A DNA stretch of 34,929 nucleotides. Origin: JAULUH01 sp032111745 (lineage in GTDB: Bacteria; Chloroflexota; Anaerolineae; JAAEKA01). Shown in pieces: positions 19,045 through 26,926 of the stretch (positions are counted from its first letter, which is position 1; every line of letters starts with the position of its first letter). The stretch is taken from the NCBI GenBank assembly GCA_032111745.1, contig JAULUH010000105.1, positions 1 to 34,929 of the forward strand, in the 5' to 3' direction. The position numbers and the translations under genes were made by a program. The notes beneath the pieces were generated by a model that was given only the letters and a program-made list of their open reading frames with translations, made no database searches and was not told where the DNA came from.

Positions 19045-20076
19045 TCACCCTTCCTGTATCCAGGCCGCAGCGTCGCGGGCAAAATAGGTCAGAATCATGT
19101 CCGCGCCAGCGCGTTTGATCGAAGTCAGGCTTTCCAGCGCACAGCGCTGGAGGTCTAGCCAGCCATTGGCCGCCGCTGCGTGAAGCATGGCGTATTCGCC
19201 GCTCACCTGGTAGGCTGCCAGAGGCAGGGTTGTGGCCTGACGCACATCGCTCAAGACGTCAAGATAGGGCAGCGCAGGCTTGACCATCAGCATATCCGCG
19301 CCCTCGGCAACGTCCAAAGCCATCTCTTTGAGGGCCTCGCGACGGTTGGCCGGGTCCATCTGGTACTGGTTGCGATCGCCGAACTGCGGTGGGCTCTCGG
19401 CTGCATCGCGGAATGGCCCATAGAAGCCACTGGCGTATTTGACCGCGTAGCTCATGACCGCCACGTGCTCCATACCAGCAGCATCGAGTGCGCCACGAAT
19501 GGCGGCCACCATGCCGTCGATCATGCCTGAAGGCGCGATGATGTCCGCACCTGCCTGAGCATGGACGACTGAAGCTTTACCCAACAGCTCCAACGTGGGA
19601 TCGTCGAGCAGGTACCCCTCCGGTAGGGCCGAAGTGTAGTAGTCGTTGCCGGGCAGGTTGATCACGCCGCAGTGACCGTGATCCGTGTATTCGCAGAAGC
19701 ACATATCCGAGATCACCAGCAAGCTGGGATCGGCATCTTTGATGGCACGGATGGCTTGCGGTACAACGCCATCTGGGCTCATATTGTCGCTGCCGGTGCC
19801 ATCTTTGACTCCCGGGATGCCAAAGAGGATCACACCCGGGATGCCCAGAGCTGCGATCTCCCGAACTTCCTTAGCCAGCAGGTCGACGGTGAGCTGAGCC
19901 TGACCCGGCATCGAGGCGATAGGCTGGCGTATGCCGTTGCCGTAACGCACAAACAGCGGGTAGATCAAGTCAGCAGGCGACAGCGTTGTCTCACGCACCA
20001 GGCGGCGCAACCCAGGACTTAACCGCATACGTCGCGGCCTGAGCGTCGGAAAGGATGCCGTGGGTGGTTTCATCAT
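19045..20076 (-). CDS. hemB: Porphobilinogen synthase (5-aminolevulinate dehydratase)
   Basis: 343 residues. It condenses two 5-aminolevulinate molecules to porphobilinogen. The metal site MCFCEYTDHGHCG supplies Cys126, Cys128 and Cys136, so this is a zinc-type enzyme rather than the Asp-rich magnesium type. The two Schiff-base lysines are K213 in SYAVKYASGFYGPF and K266 in DMLMVKPALPYLD. GDRNQYQMDPANRREAL is another family signature. The start ATG overlaps the hemD stop by four bases (20073-20076). A second Met follows directly. Translational coupling to hemD and hemE is likely. Confidence 0.95.
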   Translation of the reverse strand: MMKPPTASFPTLRPRRMRLSPGLRRLVRETTLSPADLIYPLFVRYGNGIRQPIASMPGQAQLTVDLLAKEVREIAALGIPGVILFGIPGVKDGTGSDNMSPDGVVPQAIRAIKDADPSLLVISDMCFCEYTDHGHCGVINLPGNDYYTSALPEGYLLDDPTLELLGKASVVHAQAGADIIAPSGMIDGMVAAIRGALDAAGMEHVAVMSYAVKYASGFYGPFRDAAESPPQFGDRNQYQMDPANRREALKEMALDVAEGADMLMVKPALPYLDVLSDVRQATTLPLAAYQVSGEYAMLHAAAANGWLDLQRCALESLTSIKRAGADMILTYFARDAAAWIQEG

Positions 20077-20864
20077 GGTGTATCGAAGTCGTGGATCAGG
20101 GCCTCGAGAAGACCCTCCAGGCTATGTTCTTCGGCGACGACGGTGACCGTCAGGCCGGCATCGCGTGCGGCTTTGGCCGTAACGGGGCCGATGCAGGCGA
20201 TGCAGACCCCGGCAAGTAGGGAAAGATCGCCGCCTTCGGCCTGCAGGCGTTGCACCAGGTTGCGAGCCGTCGAGGAACTGGTGAGGACGATAGCATCGAC
20301 CTGGCCAGCTGCGAGCCGCGGCAACAGGTCAACACCGCCGCTGCCAGGGACGGTACGGTAAGCCGCAACGTGCGTCACCCCGGCACCTGTCCCTGCCAGA
20401 CGCTCCGCCAGTATCGATCGGGCGATATCTGATTGAGGGAGGAAGACGCGTTCGCCGGGCCGCAGCAGCCTCGCCAGGGCCTCGGCCAGGGCCTCGGCCA
20501 CCTGTTCATCAGGCACCACGTCGACGGTGACGGCCAACAGCCGCTCAGCCGCTTCGGCCGTCGAAGCACCGACGGCCGCGGTGCGGATTGGCACCAGGCT
20601 ATCGGCCGGCAGACCTAGCGCAGCAAGCCGCTGCGATAGCATCACGACCGTGTTGGCACTGGTCACAACCAGCCAGTGGAAAGCGCCTGCCGCAGCAGCG
20701 CGCAGGGCATCGTCGAGCACAGCGATGTCCTCCGGCGGAACCATGGCGATACAGGGATAGAGCAGGGGTTCAGCGCCCAGGGATCGCAGGAGCCCGGCGA
20801 GTTCGTCCGCCTGATGCGCAGCCTGGGTGACCACGATGCGCTTGCCGTGGAGCTGGCTGGGCAT
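20073..20864 (-). CDS. hemD: Uroporphyrinogen III synthase
   Basis: 263 residues from ATG 20864. It closes hydroxymethylbilane with inversion of ring D to give uroporphyrinogen III. HemD is poorly conserved, but the two-lobed pattern is clear. It begins LHGKRIVVTQAAHQADELAG, then has WLVVTSANTVVML, AAVGASTAEA, HVAAYRTVPGSGG, IVLTSSSTARNLV and CIGPVTAKAARDAGL, the typical blocks of the family. Position between hemC and hemB supports the call. The frame extends upstream into hemC, but ATG 20864 lies seven bases after the hemC stop and gives the normal length. Confidence 0.9.
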   Translation of the reverse strand: MPSQLHGKRIVVTQAAHQADELAGLLRSLGAEPLLYPCIAMVPPEDIAVLDDALRAAAAGAFHWLVVTSANTVVMLSQRLAALGLPADSLVPIRTAAVGASTAEAAERLLAVTVDVVPDEQVAEALAEALARLLRPGERVFLPQSDIARSILAERLAGTGAGVTHVAAYRTVPGSGGVDLLPRLAAGQVDAIVLTSSSTARNLVQRLQAEGGDLSLLAGVCIACIGPVTAKAARDAGLTVTVVAEEHSLEGLLEALIHDFDTP

Positions 20865-20871
20865 GGCCGCG

Positions 20872-21855
20872 TCACTGCACCGGCGCAGCGTGGTGCCAGG
20901 TGTCAGGCTGGCGCTGTGCGCCTTCCACCAACAGCTTCCCTGCTCCCTGGGCCGCCGCCAACGCGGCGAGGTCGCGGCCGAGCGCCTCGGCTGTCCTGAC
21001 CGGCCCGACAACGGCCACGTCGACCTGTTGGCTGCCGTTCAACGCAGTCACACGGCCACGGACGTGCAGAAGCTCGCCTTCCATCGTCGCATAGGCGGCC
21101 ACGGGGACTGCGCACCCACCGCCGAGCCCTTGCAGGAACGTGCGCTCGGCGGTGACCGTCGCACGCGTCACCGGATCGTCGATAGGCGCCAGCAGGGCGA
21201 GTACCATGTCGTCATCGCGGCATTGCACGGCCAGTGCACCCTGGCCCGGCGCGGGCATCATCACCTCCAGCGGCAACACCTGTGTGATGACATCGCGGCG
21301 CCCGAGACGCTCCAGACCAGCCTGGGCCAGGATGATGGCATCGAAAGGGCCGTCCGGGTCGAGTGCCTTGCGCACACGCGTATCGACGTTGCCCCGCAGG
21401 TCGGCCAGGATTAGGCGTGGATAGCGGTGCAGCAACTGCGCCCCGCGGCGGATGCTGCTGGTACCGACCACCGCACCCGGCGGTAGCGTGTCCAGGGTAT
21501 ACCCATAGCGGCTCACCAACACGTCGCTGGCCGGCGCGCGCGCGGGCACGGCTCCGATGAGTAGCGGAGCAGACGCCTCGATAGGCAAGTCCTTCAAGCT
21601 GTGAACTGCTAGGTCGATGGCGCCTCGACGTAGTGCCTCCTCTAGCTCGGCGGTGAATACCCCTTTGCCGCCGATCAGGGGCAATGGCGTGTCGAGGTCG
21701 CGATCTCCCTGGGTGTGGATGATTTCGACGGCTGTAGCCAGTCCAGGCCAGGCCGCCAGCAGCAGGCCCGCTATGTGCTCGGTCTGCCAGCGGGCCAGCG
21801 CCGATGCACGCGTTCCAAGACGCACCAGGGCAGGCATGCGGCCATGGCTATCCAT
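20872..21855 (-). CDS. hemC: Hydroxymethylbilane synthase (porphobilinogen deaminase)
   Basis: 327 residues from ATG 21855. It links four porphobilinogens into hydroxymethylbilane. Visible motifs are VRLGTRASALARWQ, IIHTQGDRDLDTPL, GGKGVFTAELEEAL, VHSLKDLP with the catalytic Asp89, GTSSIRRGAQL, DLRGNVDTRVRK, PAPGQGALAVQ and GLGGGCAVPVAAYA, in which Cys248 carries the dipyrromethane cofactor. The open frame runs about 66 codons upstream into hemA, but family alignment places the start at MDSHGRMPALV or the Met six codons later. The chosen ATG overlaps the end of hemA by eight bases. Confidence 0.95.
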   Translation of the reverse strand: MDSHGRMPALVRLGTRASALARWQTEHIAGLLLAAWPGLATAVEIIHTQGDRDLDTPLPLIGGKGVFTAELEEALRRGAIDLAVHSLKDLPIEASAPLLIGAVPARAPASDVLVSRYGYTLDTLPPGAVVGTSSIRRGAQLLHRYPRLILADLRGNVDTRVRKALDPDGPFDAIILAQAGLERLGRRDVITQVLPLEVMMPAPGQGALAVQCRDDDMVLALLAPIDDPVTRATVTAERTFLQGLGGGCAVPVAAYATMEGELLHVRGRVTALNGSQQVDVAVVGPVRTAEALGRDLAALAAAQGAGKLLVEGAQRQPDTWHHAAPVQ

Positions 21856-23221
21856 GGCAGCGTTCTCCGCGCTCGCCACACGCGAGGCGGCCGCTGTCAG
21901 ACCCCAGGGCAAACAGCTCCTCGACCAGGCTGGCGTAGGTTGCGCCGTTGCCGGCCGCAGCCTCGGTTTTGAGGCGGATAGTCGGCTCGTGCAGCAGCTT
22001 GTTGACGAGACGGTGGGCGAGCTGCCGCACCTCATCCTCGACCCGTGGGTCATCGCACTGTAGTCGGCGCAGCGTCCTCTGCAGCTCGAGGCTAGCCACG
22101 CTCTCGGCCTTGCGCCTCAGCTCGACCAGGGCAGGCACAACCTGGCGGCCGATGATCCACTCGCCCAACGCAGCGGCCTCTTCGGCGACGATGTGCTCCA
22201 CATCGGGCACTGCAGCCTCGCGCCGCGCCCGATTGACATCGACATCGTCGCGTAGATGGTCCAGGTCCAATCTCACGACACCGGGCAGCTGCTCTCCAAC
22301 TAGGTCGATGTCGCGGGGTAGGGCCAGATCGATCAAGAGGAGTGAAGGCGATGGAGCGGGATCAAAGGGGACAGCCTTGCGGCCCAGGGCACGGGCGATG
22401 TGATCGTAGGTGATGATGGTGTGGGGTGCGGCGGTCGCGCTGATGACGACGTCGGCTTTGGCCAGGGCGTCTTCCAGCTGATGCCAGCCCAAGGCACGGC
22501 CTTCCACGCGGCAGGCCAATTGCTCAGCGCGGGCAAAAGTGCGACTGATGCAGGTCACCTGCCCAATGCCGTGCTGCCGCAAGGCCAGCGCGGCCAGCGC
22601 AGCCATCTCGCCCGCGCCGACGACGAGCGCATGCCGGCCGGCCAGGCTGCCCAGGACTTTGCATGCGCGGCGGGCGGCGGCGTGGCTCAACGAGGTGGTG
22701 TAGCTGCCAATGGCTGTCTCGGTGCGAGCGCGCTTTCCACAGTGCACCGCCTGGCTGAAAAGCTGGGAAAGCACGGGCCCGCCTGTGCCCGCTACCTGGG
22801 CCTCGGTATAGGCATGGGCGACCTGGCCCAGGATCTGGGGCTCGCCCAGGATCATCGATTCTAGCCCAGAGGCAACCCGCATGAGGTGCCTGATCGCCTC
22901 CTGGCCCTCTTGATAAATCAGGTACGGGCGGAGGGAGTCAGGATCGACCCCCTGTAGGCGGCTCAGAAACCCTTCCATGGCGAGCCGGGCGTTCTGCGGC
23001 TCGGCCGACGTGGCGTAGAACTCCAGGCGGTTGCAGGTGGAGAGAAGCACCGCTTCGCCCAGGCAGCCAGCAAGACCGGCTTGCTGTGCGCTGCTGGGTG
23101 AGGCGTCACTGCGCAGATCGGCGAGGGCCATGCGCAGGCCGCAGCCCATCAGAGAAAACCGCTCGCGCAGGTCGATCGGCGCAGTGCGATGATTGAAGCC
23201 AACGAGAGAGATGGAGAGCAT
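21848..23221 (-). CDS. hemA: Glutamyl-tRNA reductase
   Basis: 457 residues. It reduces glutamyl-tRNA to glutamate-1-semialdehyde with NADPH, the first committed step of the C5 pathway. The N-terminus ISLVGFNHRTAPIDLRERF and the catalytic Cys63 in LLSTCNRLEFYA are diagnostic. SGLESMILGEPQILGQV follows, then the NADPH domain with ALVVGAGEMAALAALAL and CISRTFARAEQLA, and a helical C-terminal dimerisation domain. HemA is usually the regulated step; no N-terminal degradation tag can be judged here. It starts 27 bases after the hemH stop, the widest junction between haem enzyme genes in the cluster. Confidence 0.95.
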   Translation of the reverse strand: MLSISLVGFNHRTAPIDLRERFSLMGCGLRMALADLRSDASPSSAQQAGLAGCLGEAVLLSTCNRLEFYATSAEPQNARLAMEGFLSRLQGVDPDSLRPYLIYQEGQEAIRHLMRVASGLESMILGEPQILGQVAHAYTEAQVAGTGGPVLSQLFSQAVHCGKRARTETAIGSYTTSLSHAAARRACKVLGSLAGRHALVVGAGEMAALAALALRQHGIGQVTCISRTFARAEQLACRVEGRALGWHQLEDALAKADVVISATAAPHTIITYDHIARALGRKAVPFDPAPSPSLLLIDLALPRDIDLVGEQLPGVVRLDLDHLRDDVDVNRARREAAVPDVEHIVAEEAAALGEWIIGRQVVPALVELRRKAESVASLELQRTLRRLQCDDPRVEDEVRQLAHRLVNKLLHEPTIRLKTEAAAGNGATYASLVEELFALGSDSGRLACGERGERCHG

Positions 23222-23248
23222 CGTTCGTCTGGGCTTTCCGGGTTCCCG

Positions 23249-24184
23249 CTAGATCTCAAGATCGCCCGGCGGCCGCTGCTGTGCCTGGGCGACAAGCGCC
23301 GCCAGCGCAGTGACAAGGGCCGGGCTGTCGTTGAGCATGGGCGTCCGCTCGACCCGTGCACCGTGGGCGCGCGCCACAGCCTGTACGCCAATATCGATGT
23401 CGTACAGTACCTCCACATGGTCGGCGATGAAGCCAATCGGCGCCACCAGCAGGTTGCGCTCGCCTGCCTGGGCCAGTTGCGCCACCAGGTCCTCGATCTG
23501 CGGTCCCAGCCAGGGCACACCCGTCTGCGCCGCACTCTGGTAGCAGAACTGCCAGCGGCCGTCAGGAAGGCCCAACCTGCCTGCCAGCAGCTGCGCGGTC
23601 TCGTGTAGCTGGCGATCATAGGGGTCGCCTCGCTCCAAGATGAAGCGCGGCAGGCTGTGCGCCGTGAAGATCACCTTGACCTGGCCATCCCGTCCAGATG
23701 GCCCATCAAAGCGATCCAGGGTGTGCCGAACGTTGGCAGCGATGCCCGCCAGGTAGTCTGGCTGGGTGTGCCAGCTCCTGACGAAGCGCACTGTCATCTC
23801 TCGCCCTGCAGCGGCCAGGGCCTCGTCCAGCCGTGCCCGGTAGGCGCCGATGCTCAGTTGGCTGTAATGAGGAGCCATGCATATCGCCACGACGACGTCG
23901 ATGCCGTCCGCCACCATGGTGGCCACCGTATCCTTGATGAGCGGCTGCCAATGACGCATCCCCGTATAGACCGGCAGTCCGGCAGCTGCCTCCAGCTTTG
24001 CCGCCAGGCTCCGCGTGATCTCCAGCAACGGAGATCGCCCGCCGATGAGCCGATACCGTTCGGTGATCTCGTGGATCAGCTCGGGTGGCGTCTCACGCCC
24101 GCCGCGGATGTCAAGCAGGTAGGCCGGGATATCGTCCAGGGAATTGGGCCCGCCGTAGGCCAGCAGGAGTACGGCCCTGCTCAT
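23249..24184 (-). CDS. hemH: Ferrochelatase, coproporphyrin type (CpfC-like)
   Basis: 311 residues, the short length of Gram-positive-type enzymes. It inserts ferrous iron into the porphyrin. The catalytic His176 lies in FTAHSLPRFI and Glu258 in ADHVEVLYDID. Tyr10 in LLLAYGGPNS corresponds, by my memory of the family, to Tyr13 of the B. subtilis enzyme (MAYGTP), a mark of coproporphyrin ferrochelatases, in contrast to the NLGTP of protoporphyrin types. CYQSAAQTGVPWLGP is another conserved block. With HemQ encoded directly upstream, the substrate is probably coproporphyrin III. The start overlaps the hemQ stop by four bases. Confidence 0.94.
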   Translation of the reverse strand: MSRAVLLLAYGGPNSLDDIPAYLLDIRGGRETPPELIHEITERYRLIGGRSPLLEITRSLAAKLEAAAGLPVYTGMRHWQPLIKDTVATMVADGIDVVVAICMAPHYSQLSIGAYRARLDEALAAAGREMTVRFVRSWHTQPDYLAGIAANVRHTLDRFDGPSGRDGQVKVIFTAHSLPRFILERGDPYDRQLHETAQLLAGRLGLPDGRWQFCYQSAAQTGVPWLGPQIEDLVAQLAQAGERNLLVAPIGFIADHVEVLYDIDIGVQAVARAHGARVERTPMLNDSPALVTALAALVAQAQQRPPGDLEI

Positions 24185-24909
24185 GCGCCAGCCTCCTCAC
24201 GCTGCCATAACGCTTTGCCTACAAAGAAAGGCCCCAGCCGTTCCAGATAGCTGGAGGTCTGTTTGGTCTTGCGCATGCGCTGGACAATGGAAGAGAGGGG
24301 AAAGAGCTCGGGACCCAACAGGGCCACGACGAAGTCGTTATCGTCCTTGGTCAAACCGTGACAGGCCAGGCGGATATCGGTGCCGAGGCCGGCCCGGCCG
24401 TAGGCGAGGCCGATGCCGCCGTGCTCCATGAGGATCACCCGCTGTTCCTGCGCAGTCAGGAGCTCGAAGGAGCCGGTCCGCCGCAGGGGGTACCAGATGG
24501 CCCAGGGCATGCCCGTGTCGCAGACCTTCTGGCGTGGCCGGGTGATCAGGGCGCGCTCCAGGTCGTCCTCATGGCCCAGGGCATAGGTGCGGCCCAGCAT
24601 GGTGAGCTCGGGCTTCGGCTGTAGATCGACAAATGGGGGCTGCTGCAAGAATGGCCGCCAACCCGTCAGCAAAGTCCCTGGGGCCTCGTCGAAGGCCAGC
24701 AGGGCCACGCCATATGGATCGTTGACGTCCTCATAGAGCACTCCGGGCATGCCGGAGACCTCCAGGGCGCTCACCAACGCGCTGGTGTCGTAGCATTTGC
24801 CGAAGGCCAGCAGCTGCATGAACAGGCGCCGGCTCAGCGCAATCTCACGGCCCTCCGCCGTGCGGCTCTTCTCGCTCAGGTCCACAAGCTCAGAATGGCT
24901 ATCACTCAT
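24181..24909 (-). CDS. hemQ: Chlorite dismutase-family protein, probable coproheme decarboxylase (HemQ/ChdC)
   Basis: 242 residues. It is placed in the Cld/HemQ family by the block LMEHGGIGLAYG with the likely proximal haem ligand His163, and by the ending RMRKTKQTSSYLERLGPFFVGK. Tyr140 in WYPLRR fits the catalytic tyrosine of ChdC enzymes (YPM motif), which oxidise two propionates of coproheme to vinyls with peroxide. Compared with Listeria HemQ as I remember it, about four residues are inserted after the His motif, and the distal position usually held by Gln seems to be Arg180, as in true chlorite dismutases. The cluster context argues strongly for haem synthesis. The sequence is divergent, so I am less sure of the activity than of the family. 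Confidence 0.82.
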   Translation of the reverse strand: MSDSHSELVDLSEKSRTAEGREIALSRRLFMQLLAFGKCYDTSALVSALEVSGMPGVLYEDVNDPYGVALLAFDEAPGTLLTGWRPFLQQPPFVDLQPKPELTMLGRTYALGHEDDLERALITRPRQKVCDTGMPWAIWYPLRRTGSFELLTAQEQRVILMEHGGIGLAYGRAGLGTDIRLACHGLTKDDNDFVVALLGPELFPLSSIVQRMRKTKQTSSYLERLGPFFVGKALWQREEAGA

Positions 24910-24959
24910 GGGTTCGTCTCGATCAACTATCCCGGACAGATCAGAAGCCTATGGCCGGC

Positions 24960-26111
24960 TCAAGCCTCGACAGCGGCCAGCCGCCTCGGCTCGTAGGTAC
25001 AGAAGGGCTCCTCGCCCAGGTATTCCAGGGTCATGCCATAGGAGCGGGCGCGGCAGCCACCGCACACGTTCTTGAACTCGCACAGCCCGCACTTGCCGCC
25101 CAGCAGGCTGGGATCCCGCAGCTCGGCAAAAAGCCGGGAGCCTTCCCAGATCTCCTGGAAGGGCTGCTGCCGGATGTTGCCGGCCCCCAGGGGCAGGTAG
25201 CCACAGGGGAAGACCTCGCCGCGATGGCTCACGAAGCACACCCCGGTGCCGGCCAGGCAGCCCTTGGTCATGGCGTTCATGGCGTGGCGGCCGGCCGGGT
25301 GCCCGTTGCCGCCGGGGTGCCCGGCGCCGGCATGTTGTTGGCGCTGGTGGCTGGCGGGCCGCTGGCGCACCAGGCCCTGCCGGCGCTCCTCAGCCTGGCG
25401 CTGGCGCACGATGCGGAAGTAGTGGGGCGCGCAGGTGGCCTTGAGCTCCATGCCGCCGGCCATCTCGGCGTCGTACATCCAGTTCAGCACCGCCTCGTAC
25501 TCGGTGGCGCTGATCTGCTGGTCGTCGGCGATCTCCACCCCGCAGCCCACCGGCACCAGGAGGAAGAGGTGCAACGCCTGCGCCTGCAGCTCGTGGGCCA
25601 GGGCTAGAGTCTGGTCCATCTGATGCACGTTGTGCCGGGCCACCGTGGTATTGATCTGGAAGGGCACGCCCACGAAGCGCAGATGCTCCATGCCCGCAAT
25701 CGCCTTGTCGAAGGCTCCATGGCCCCGGAAGATGTCGTGGGTGGCGGCGTCGGCCCCGTCAAAGCTGATGCTCACACGCTGCACGCCGCTCTCCTTGATC
25801 TGGCGCGCTACGCCGGCGTCGATCAGCGTGCCGTTGGTGGCCAGGGCCACGATCAGGCCGGCATCGCTGGCGTGCCGGGCGATGTCGAAGATATCGGGCC
25901 GGAACAGGGGCTCGCCGCCGGAAAGCACGAAGATCGGCCGGGCAAACGCCGCCACCTGGTCAATCAGGGCAAACGCCTCCGGCGTGGTCAGGTCCTGCGG
26001 CAGGAGCTGGTCGGCCACGGTAATGCGGCGGCAGTGGATACAGGCCAGGTTGCAGCCAGCCGTGGTCTCCCAAAAGATCAGGCGCGGCGGAGGGTAAGGG
26101 GCGTGCGTCAT
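24960..26111 (-). CDS. Radical SAM/SPASM protein, AhbD/NirJ-like
   Basis: 383 residues from ATG 26111, which has GAGG five bases upstream; an ATG at 26168 would add 19 residues. The radical SAM cluster motif is C20-x3-C24-x2-C27 in TTAGCNLACIHCRR. VLSGGEPLFRPD and VSISFDGADAATHD bind SAM. The C-terminal SPASM region holds about seven cysteines (GCLAGTGVCF, FPCGYL, KCGLCEFKNVCGGC, PFCTYEP) for auxiliary iron-sulfur clusters. Proteins of this form include AhbD, which turns Fe-coproporphyrin into haem without oxygen, NirJ/AhbC, and the TIGR04053-type group. Beside hemQ and hemH, a role in haem or tetrapyrrole maturation is a good inference, but not proof. A His/Gln/Gly/Arg-rich linker of about 40 residues lies near 25265-25390. 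Confidence 0.83.
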   Translation of the reverse strand: MTHAPYPPPRLIFWETTAGCNLACIHCRRITVADQLLPQDLTTPEAFALIDQVAAFARPIFVLSGGEPLFRPDIFDIARHASDAGLIVALATNGTLIDAGVARQIKESGVQRVSISFDGADAATHDIFRGHGAFDKAIAGMEHLRFVGVPFQINTTVARHNVHQMDQTLALAHELQAQALHLFLLVPVGCGVEIADDQQISATEYEAVLNWMYDAEMAGGMELKATCAPHYFRIVRQRQAEERRQGLVRQRPASHQRQQHAGAGHPGGNGHPAGRHAMNAMTKGCLAGTGVCFVSHRGEVFPCGYLPLGAGNIRQQPFQEIWEGSRLFAELRDPSLLGGKCGLCEFKNVCGGCRARSYGMTLEYLGEEPFCTYEPRRLAAVEA

Positions 26112-26219
26112 GCGATCCTCTCCAGGAACAGGGTGAAGGGTTGGCGACATGGTGCGGAAGGGCGGCATGCGTGGCCTGCGATGCCAGGCCGGCCGGTATC
26201 CCGGTGCAGGCTGCGGCCA

Positions 26220-26858
26220 TCAGCCACCACGATCAACCATCTCGTAGGCCTCCAGGGTGGCCAGCAGCATGCTGTCCAGGAAGGTATTCATGCGATCGTA
26301 CAGGCGCCAGGTCTCGGCATCCGGGGAGCCGGCCAGGGAGCCGGCCTGATACACCGAGTCCATGATCGAGCGCCGTACCCGCACGAAGGCGTGGGCCGTC
26401 TCCACCAGGGACAGGCCGGCGCGGCGGCAGGTCAGGCCGTAATCGACAGCCATGCGCCGGCCCTCGTCCAGGAAGACCTCGCCGCCGTTGGTGCGGGTGG
26501 CATATTGCAGCAGCACCGCCATCATCTGGCGGCCCTCGTTGCGCAGGGCCAGGCGTTGGGCGTCATCGAACTTGCTGTACCACGGCTCACCAGACACCCC
26601 CAGGTGGGGCACCTGCGCCACCATGGGCAGCAGGGCTGCGGGCGTCGCCACCGGATCGCCAGTGCGCAGGCTGCGGACGAAGGCCACGAGCTCCGACTGC
26701 CTGAAACGCCGCCGCCCACCCGGGGTCCGGTAGCTCGGTACCCGGTTCTCGTCGACCCATCGCCGCAGTGTAGTGAAATGCACACCTAACAAATCGGCCG
26801 CCTGGCCCAGCTCGAGCCAGGGATCGTTCTTGGGGTCTTCCGGGGGTGAACCAGACAT
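26220..26858 (-). CDS. MerR/excisionase-type HTH regulator with a helical C-terminal domain
   Basis: 212 residues. Residues 14-63 are a MerR-like winged helix-turn-helix: LGQAADLLGVHFTTLRRWV, then a wing with YRTPGGRRRF. Residues 90-205 are all-helical (QMMAVLLQYATRTNGGE, GLTCRRAGLSLVETAHAF). I cannot name this domain; it looks like a small ligand or signal-sensing module. It is the first gene before the radical SAM and haem genes, 108 bases upstream of the former, so it is a candidate regulator of the cluster. The ATG follows a weak AGGATG. The putative promoter has a palindrome centred at -41.5 and an inverted repeat near +4 to +21. Confidence 0.78.
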   Translation of the reverse strand: MSGSPPEDPKNDPWLELGQAADLLGVHFTTLRRWVDENRVPSYRTPGGRRRFRQSELVAFVRSLRTGDPVATPAALLPMVAQVPHLGVSGEPWYSKFDDAQRLALRNEGRQMMAVLLQYATRTNGGEVFLDEGRRMAVDYGLTCRRAGLSLVETAHAFVRVRRSIMDSVYQAGSLAGSPDAETWRLYDRMNTFLDSMLLATLEAYEMVDRGG

Positions 26859-26872
26859 CAGATTCGCATCCT

Positions 26873-26890
26873 ATATCTATGCAAAGATAT
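26873..26890. promoter_or_regulatory. Inverted repeat in the leader of the HTH gene (possible operator)
   Basis: ATATCT (26873-26878) and AGATAT (26885-26890) are separated by six bases. Relative to a transcription start near 26893 on the - strand they lie at about +4 to +21, where a bound repressor would block transcription. Autoregulation by the HTH protein is a possibility. Confidence 0.4.
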
Positions 26891-26899
26891 GCGTAAGTG

Positions 26900-26905
26900 A
26901 TTATA
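26900..26905 (-). promoter_or_regulatory. -10 box of the HTH/radical SAM/haem cluster promoter
   Basis: On the - strand these bases read TATAAT. Transcription would start near 26893, 35 bases before the ATG at 26858. The -35 position (TAGTAT) is poor, as expected for an activator-dependent promoter. Confidence 0.55.
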
Positions 26906-26926
26906 ACTGAGCAAGGGGGAGTATAC

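Noticed and set aside
24181..24909. Perchlorate respiration by a true chlorite dismutase
   Set aside because: Despite the Arg at the distal position, the gene overlaps hemH in a haem cluster, keeps the ChdC-type Tyr and has no perchlorate reductase genes nearby.
25623..26789. Long + strand open frame opposite the radical SAM and HTH genes
   Set aside because: No recognisable motif and it crosses the intergenic promoter side of two clear genes.
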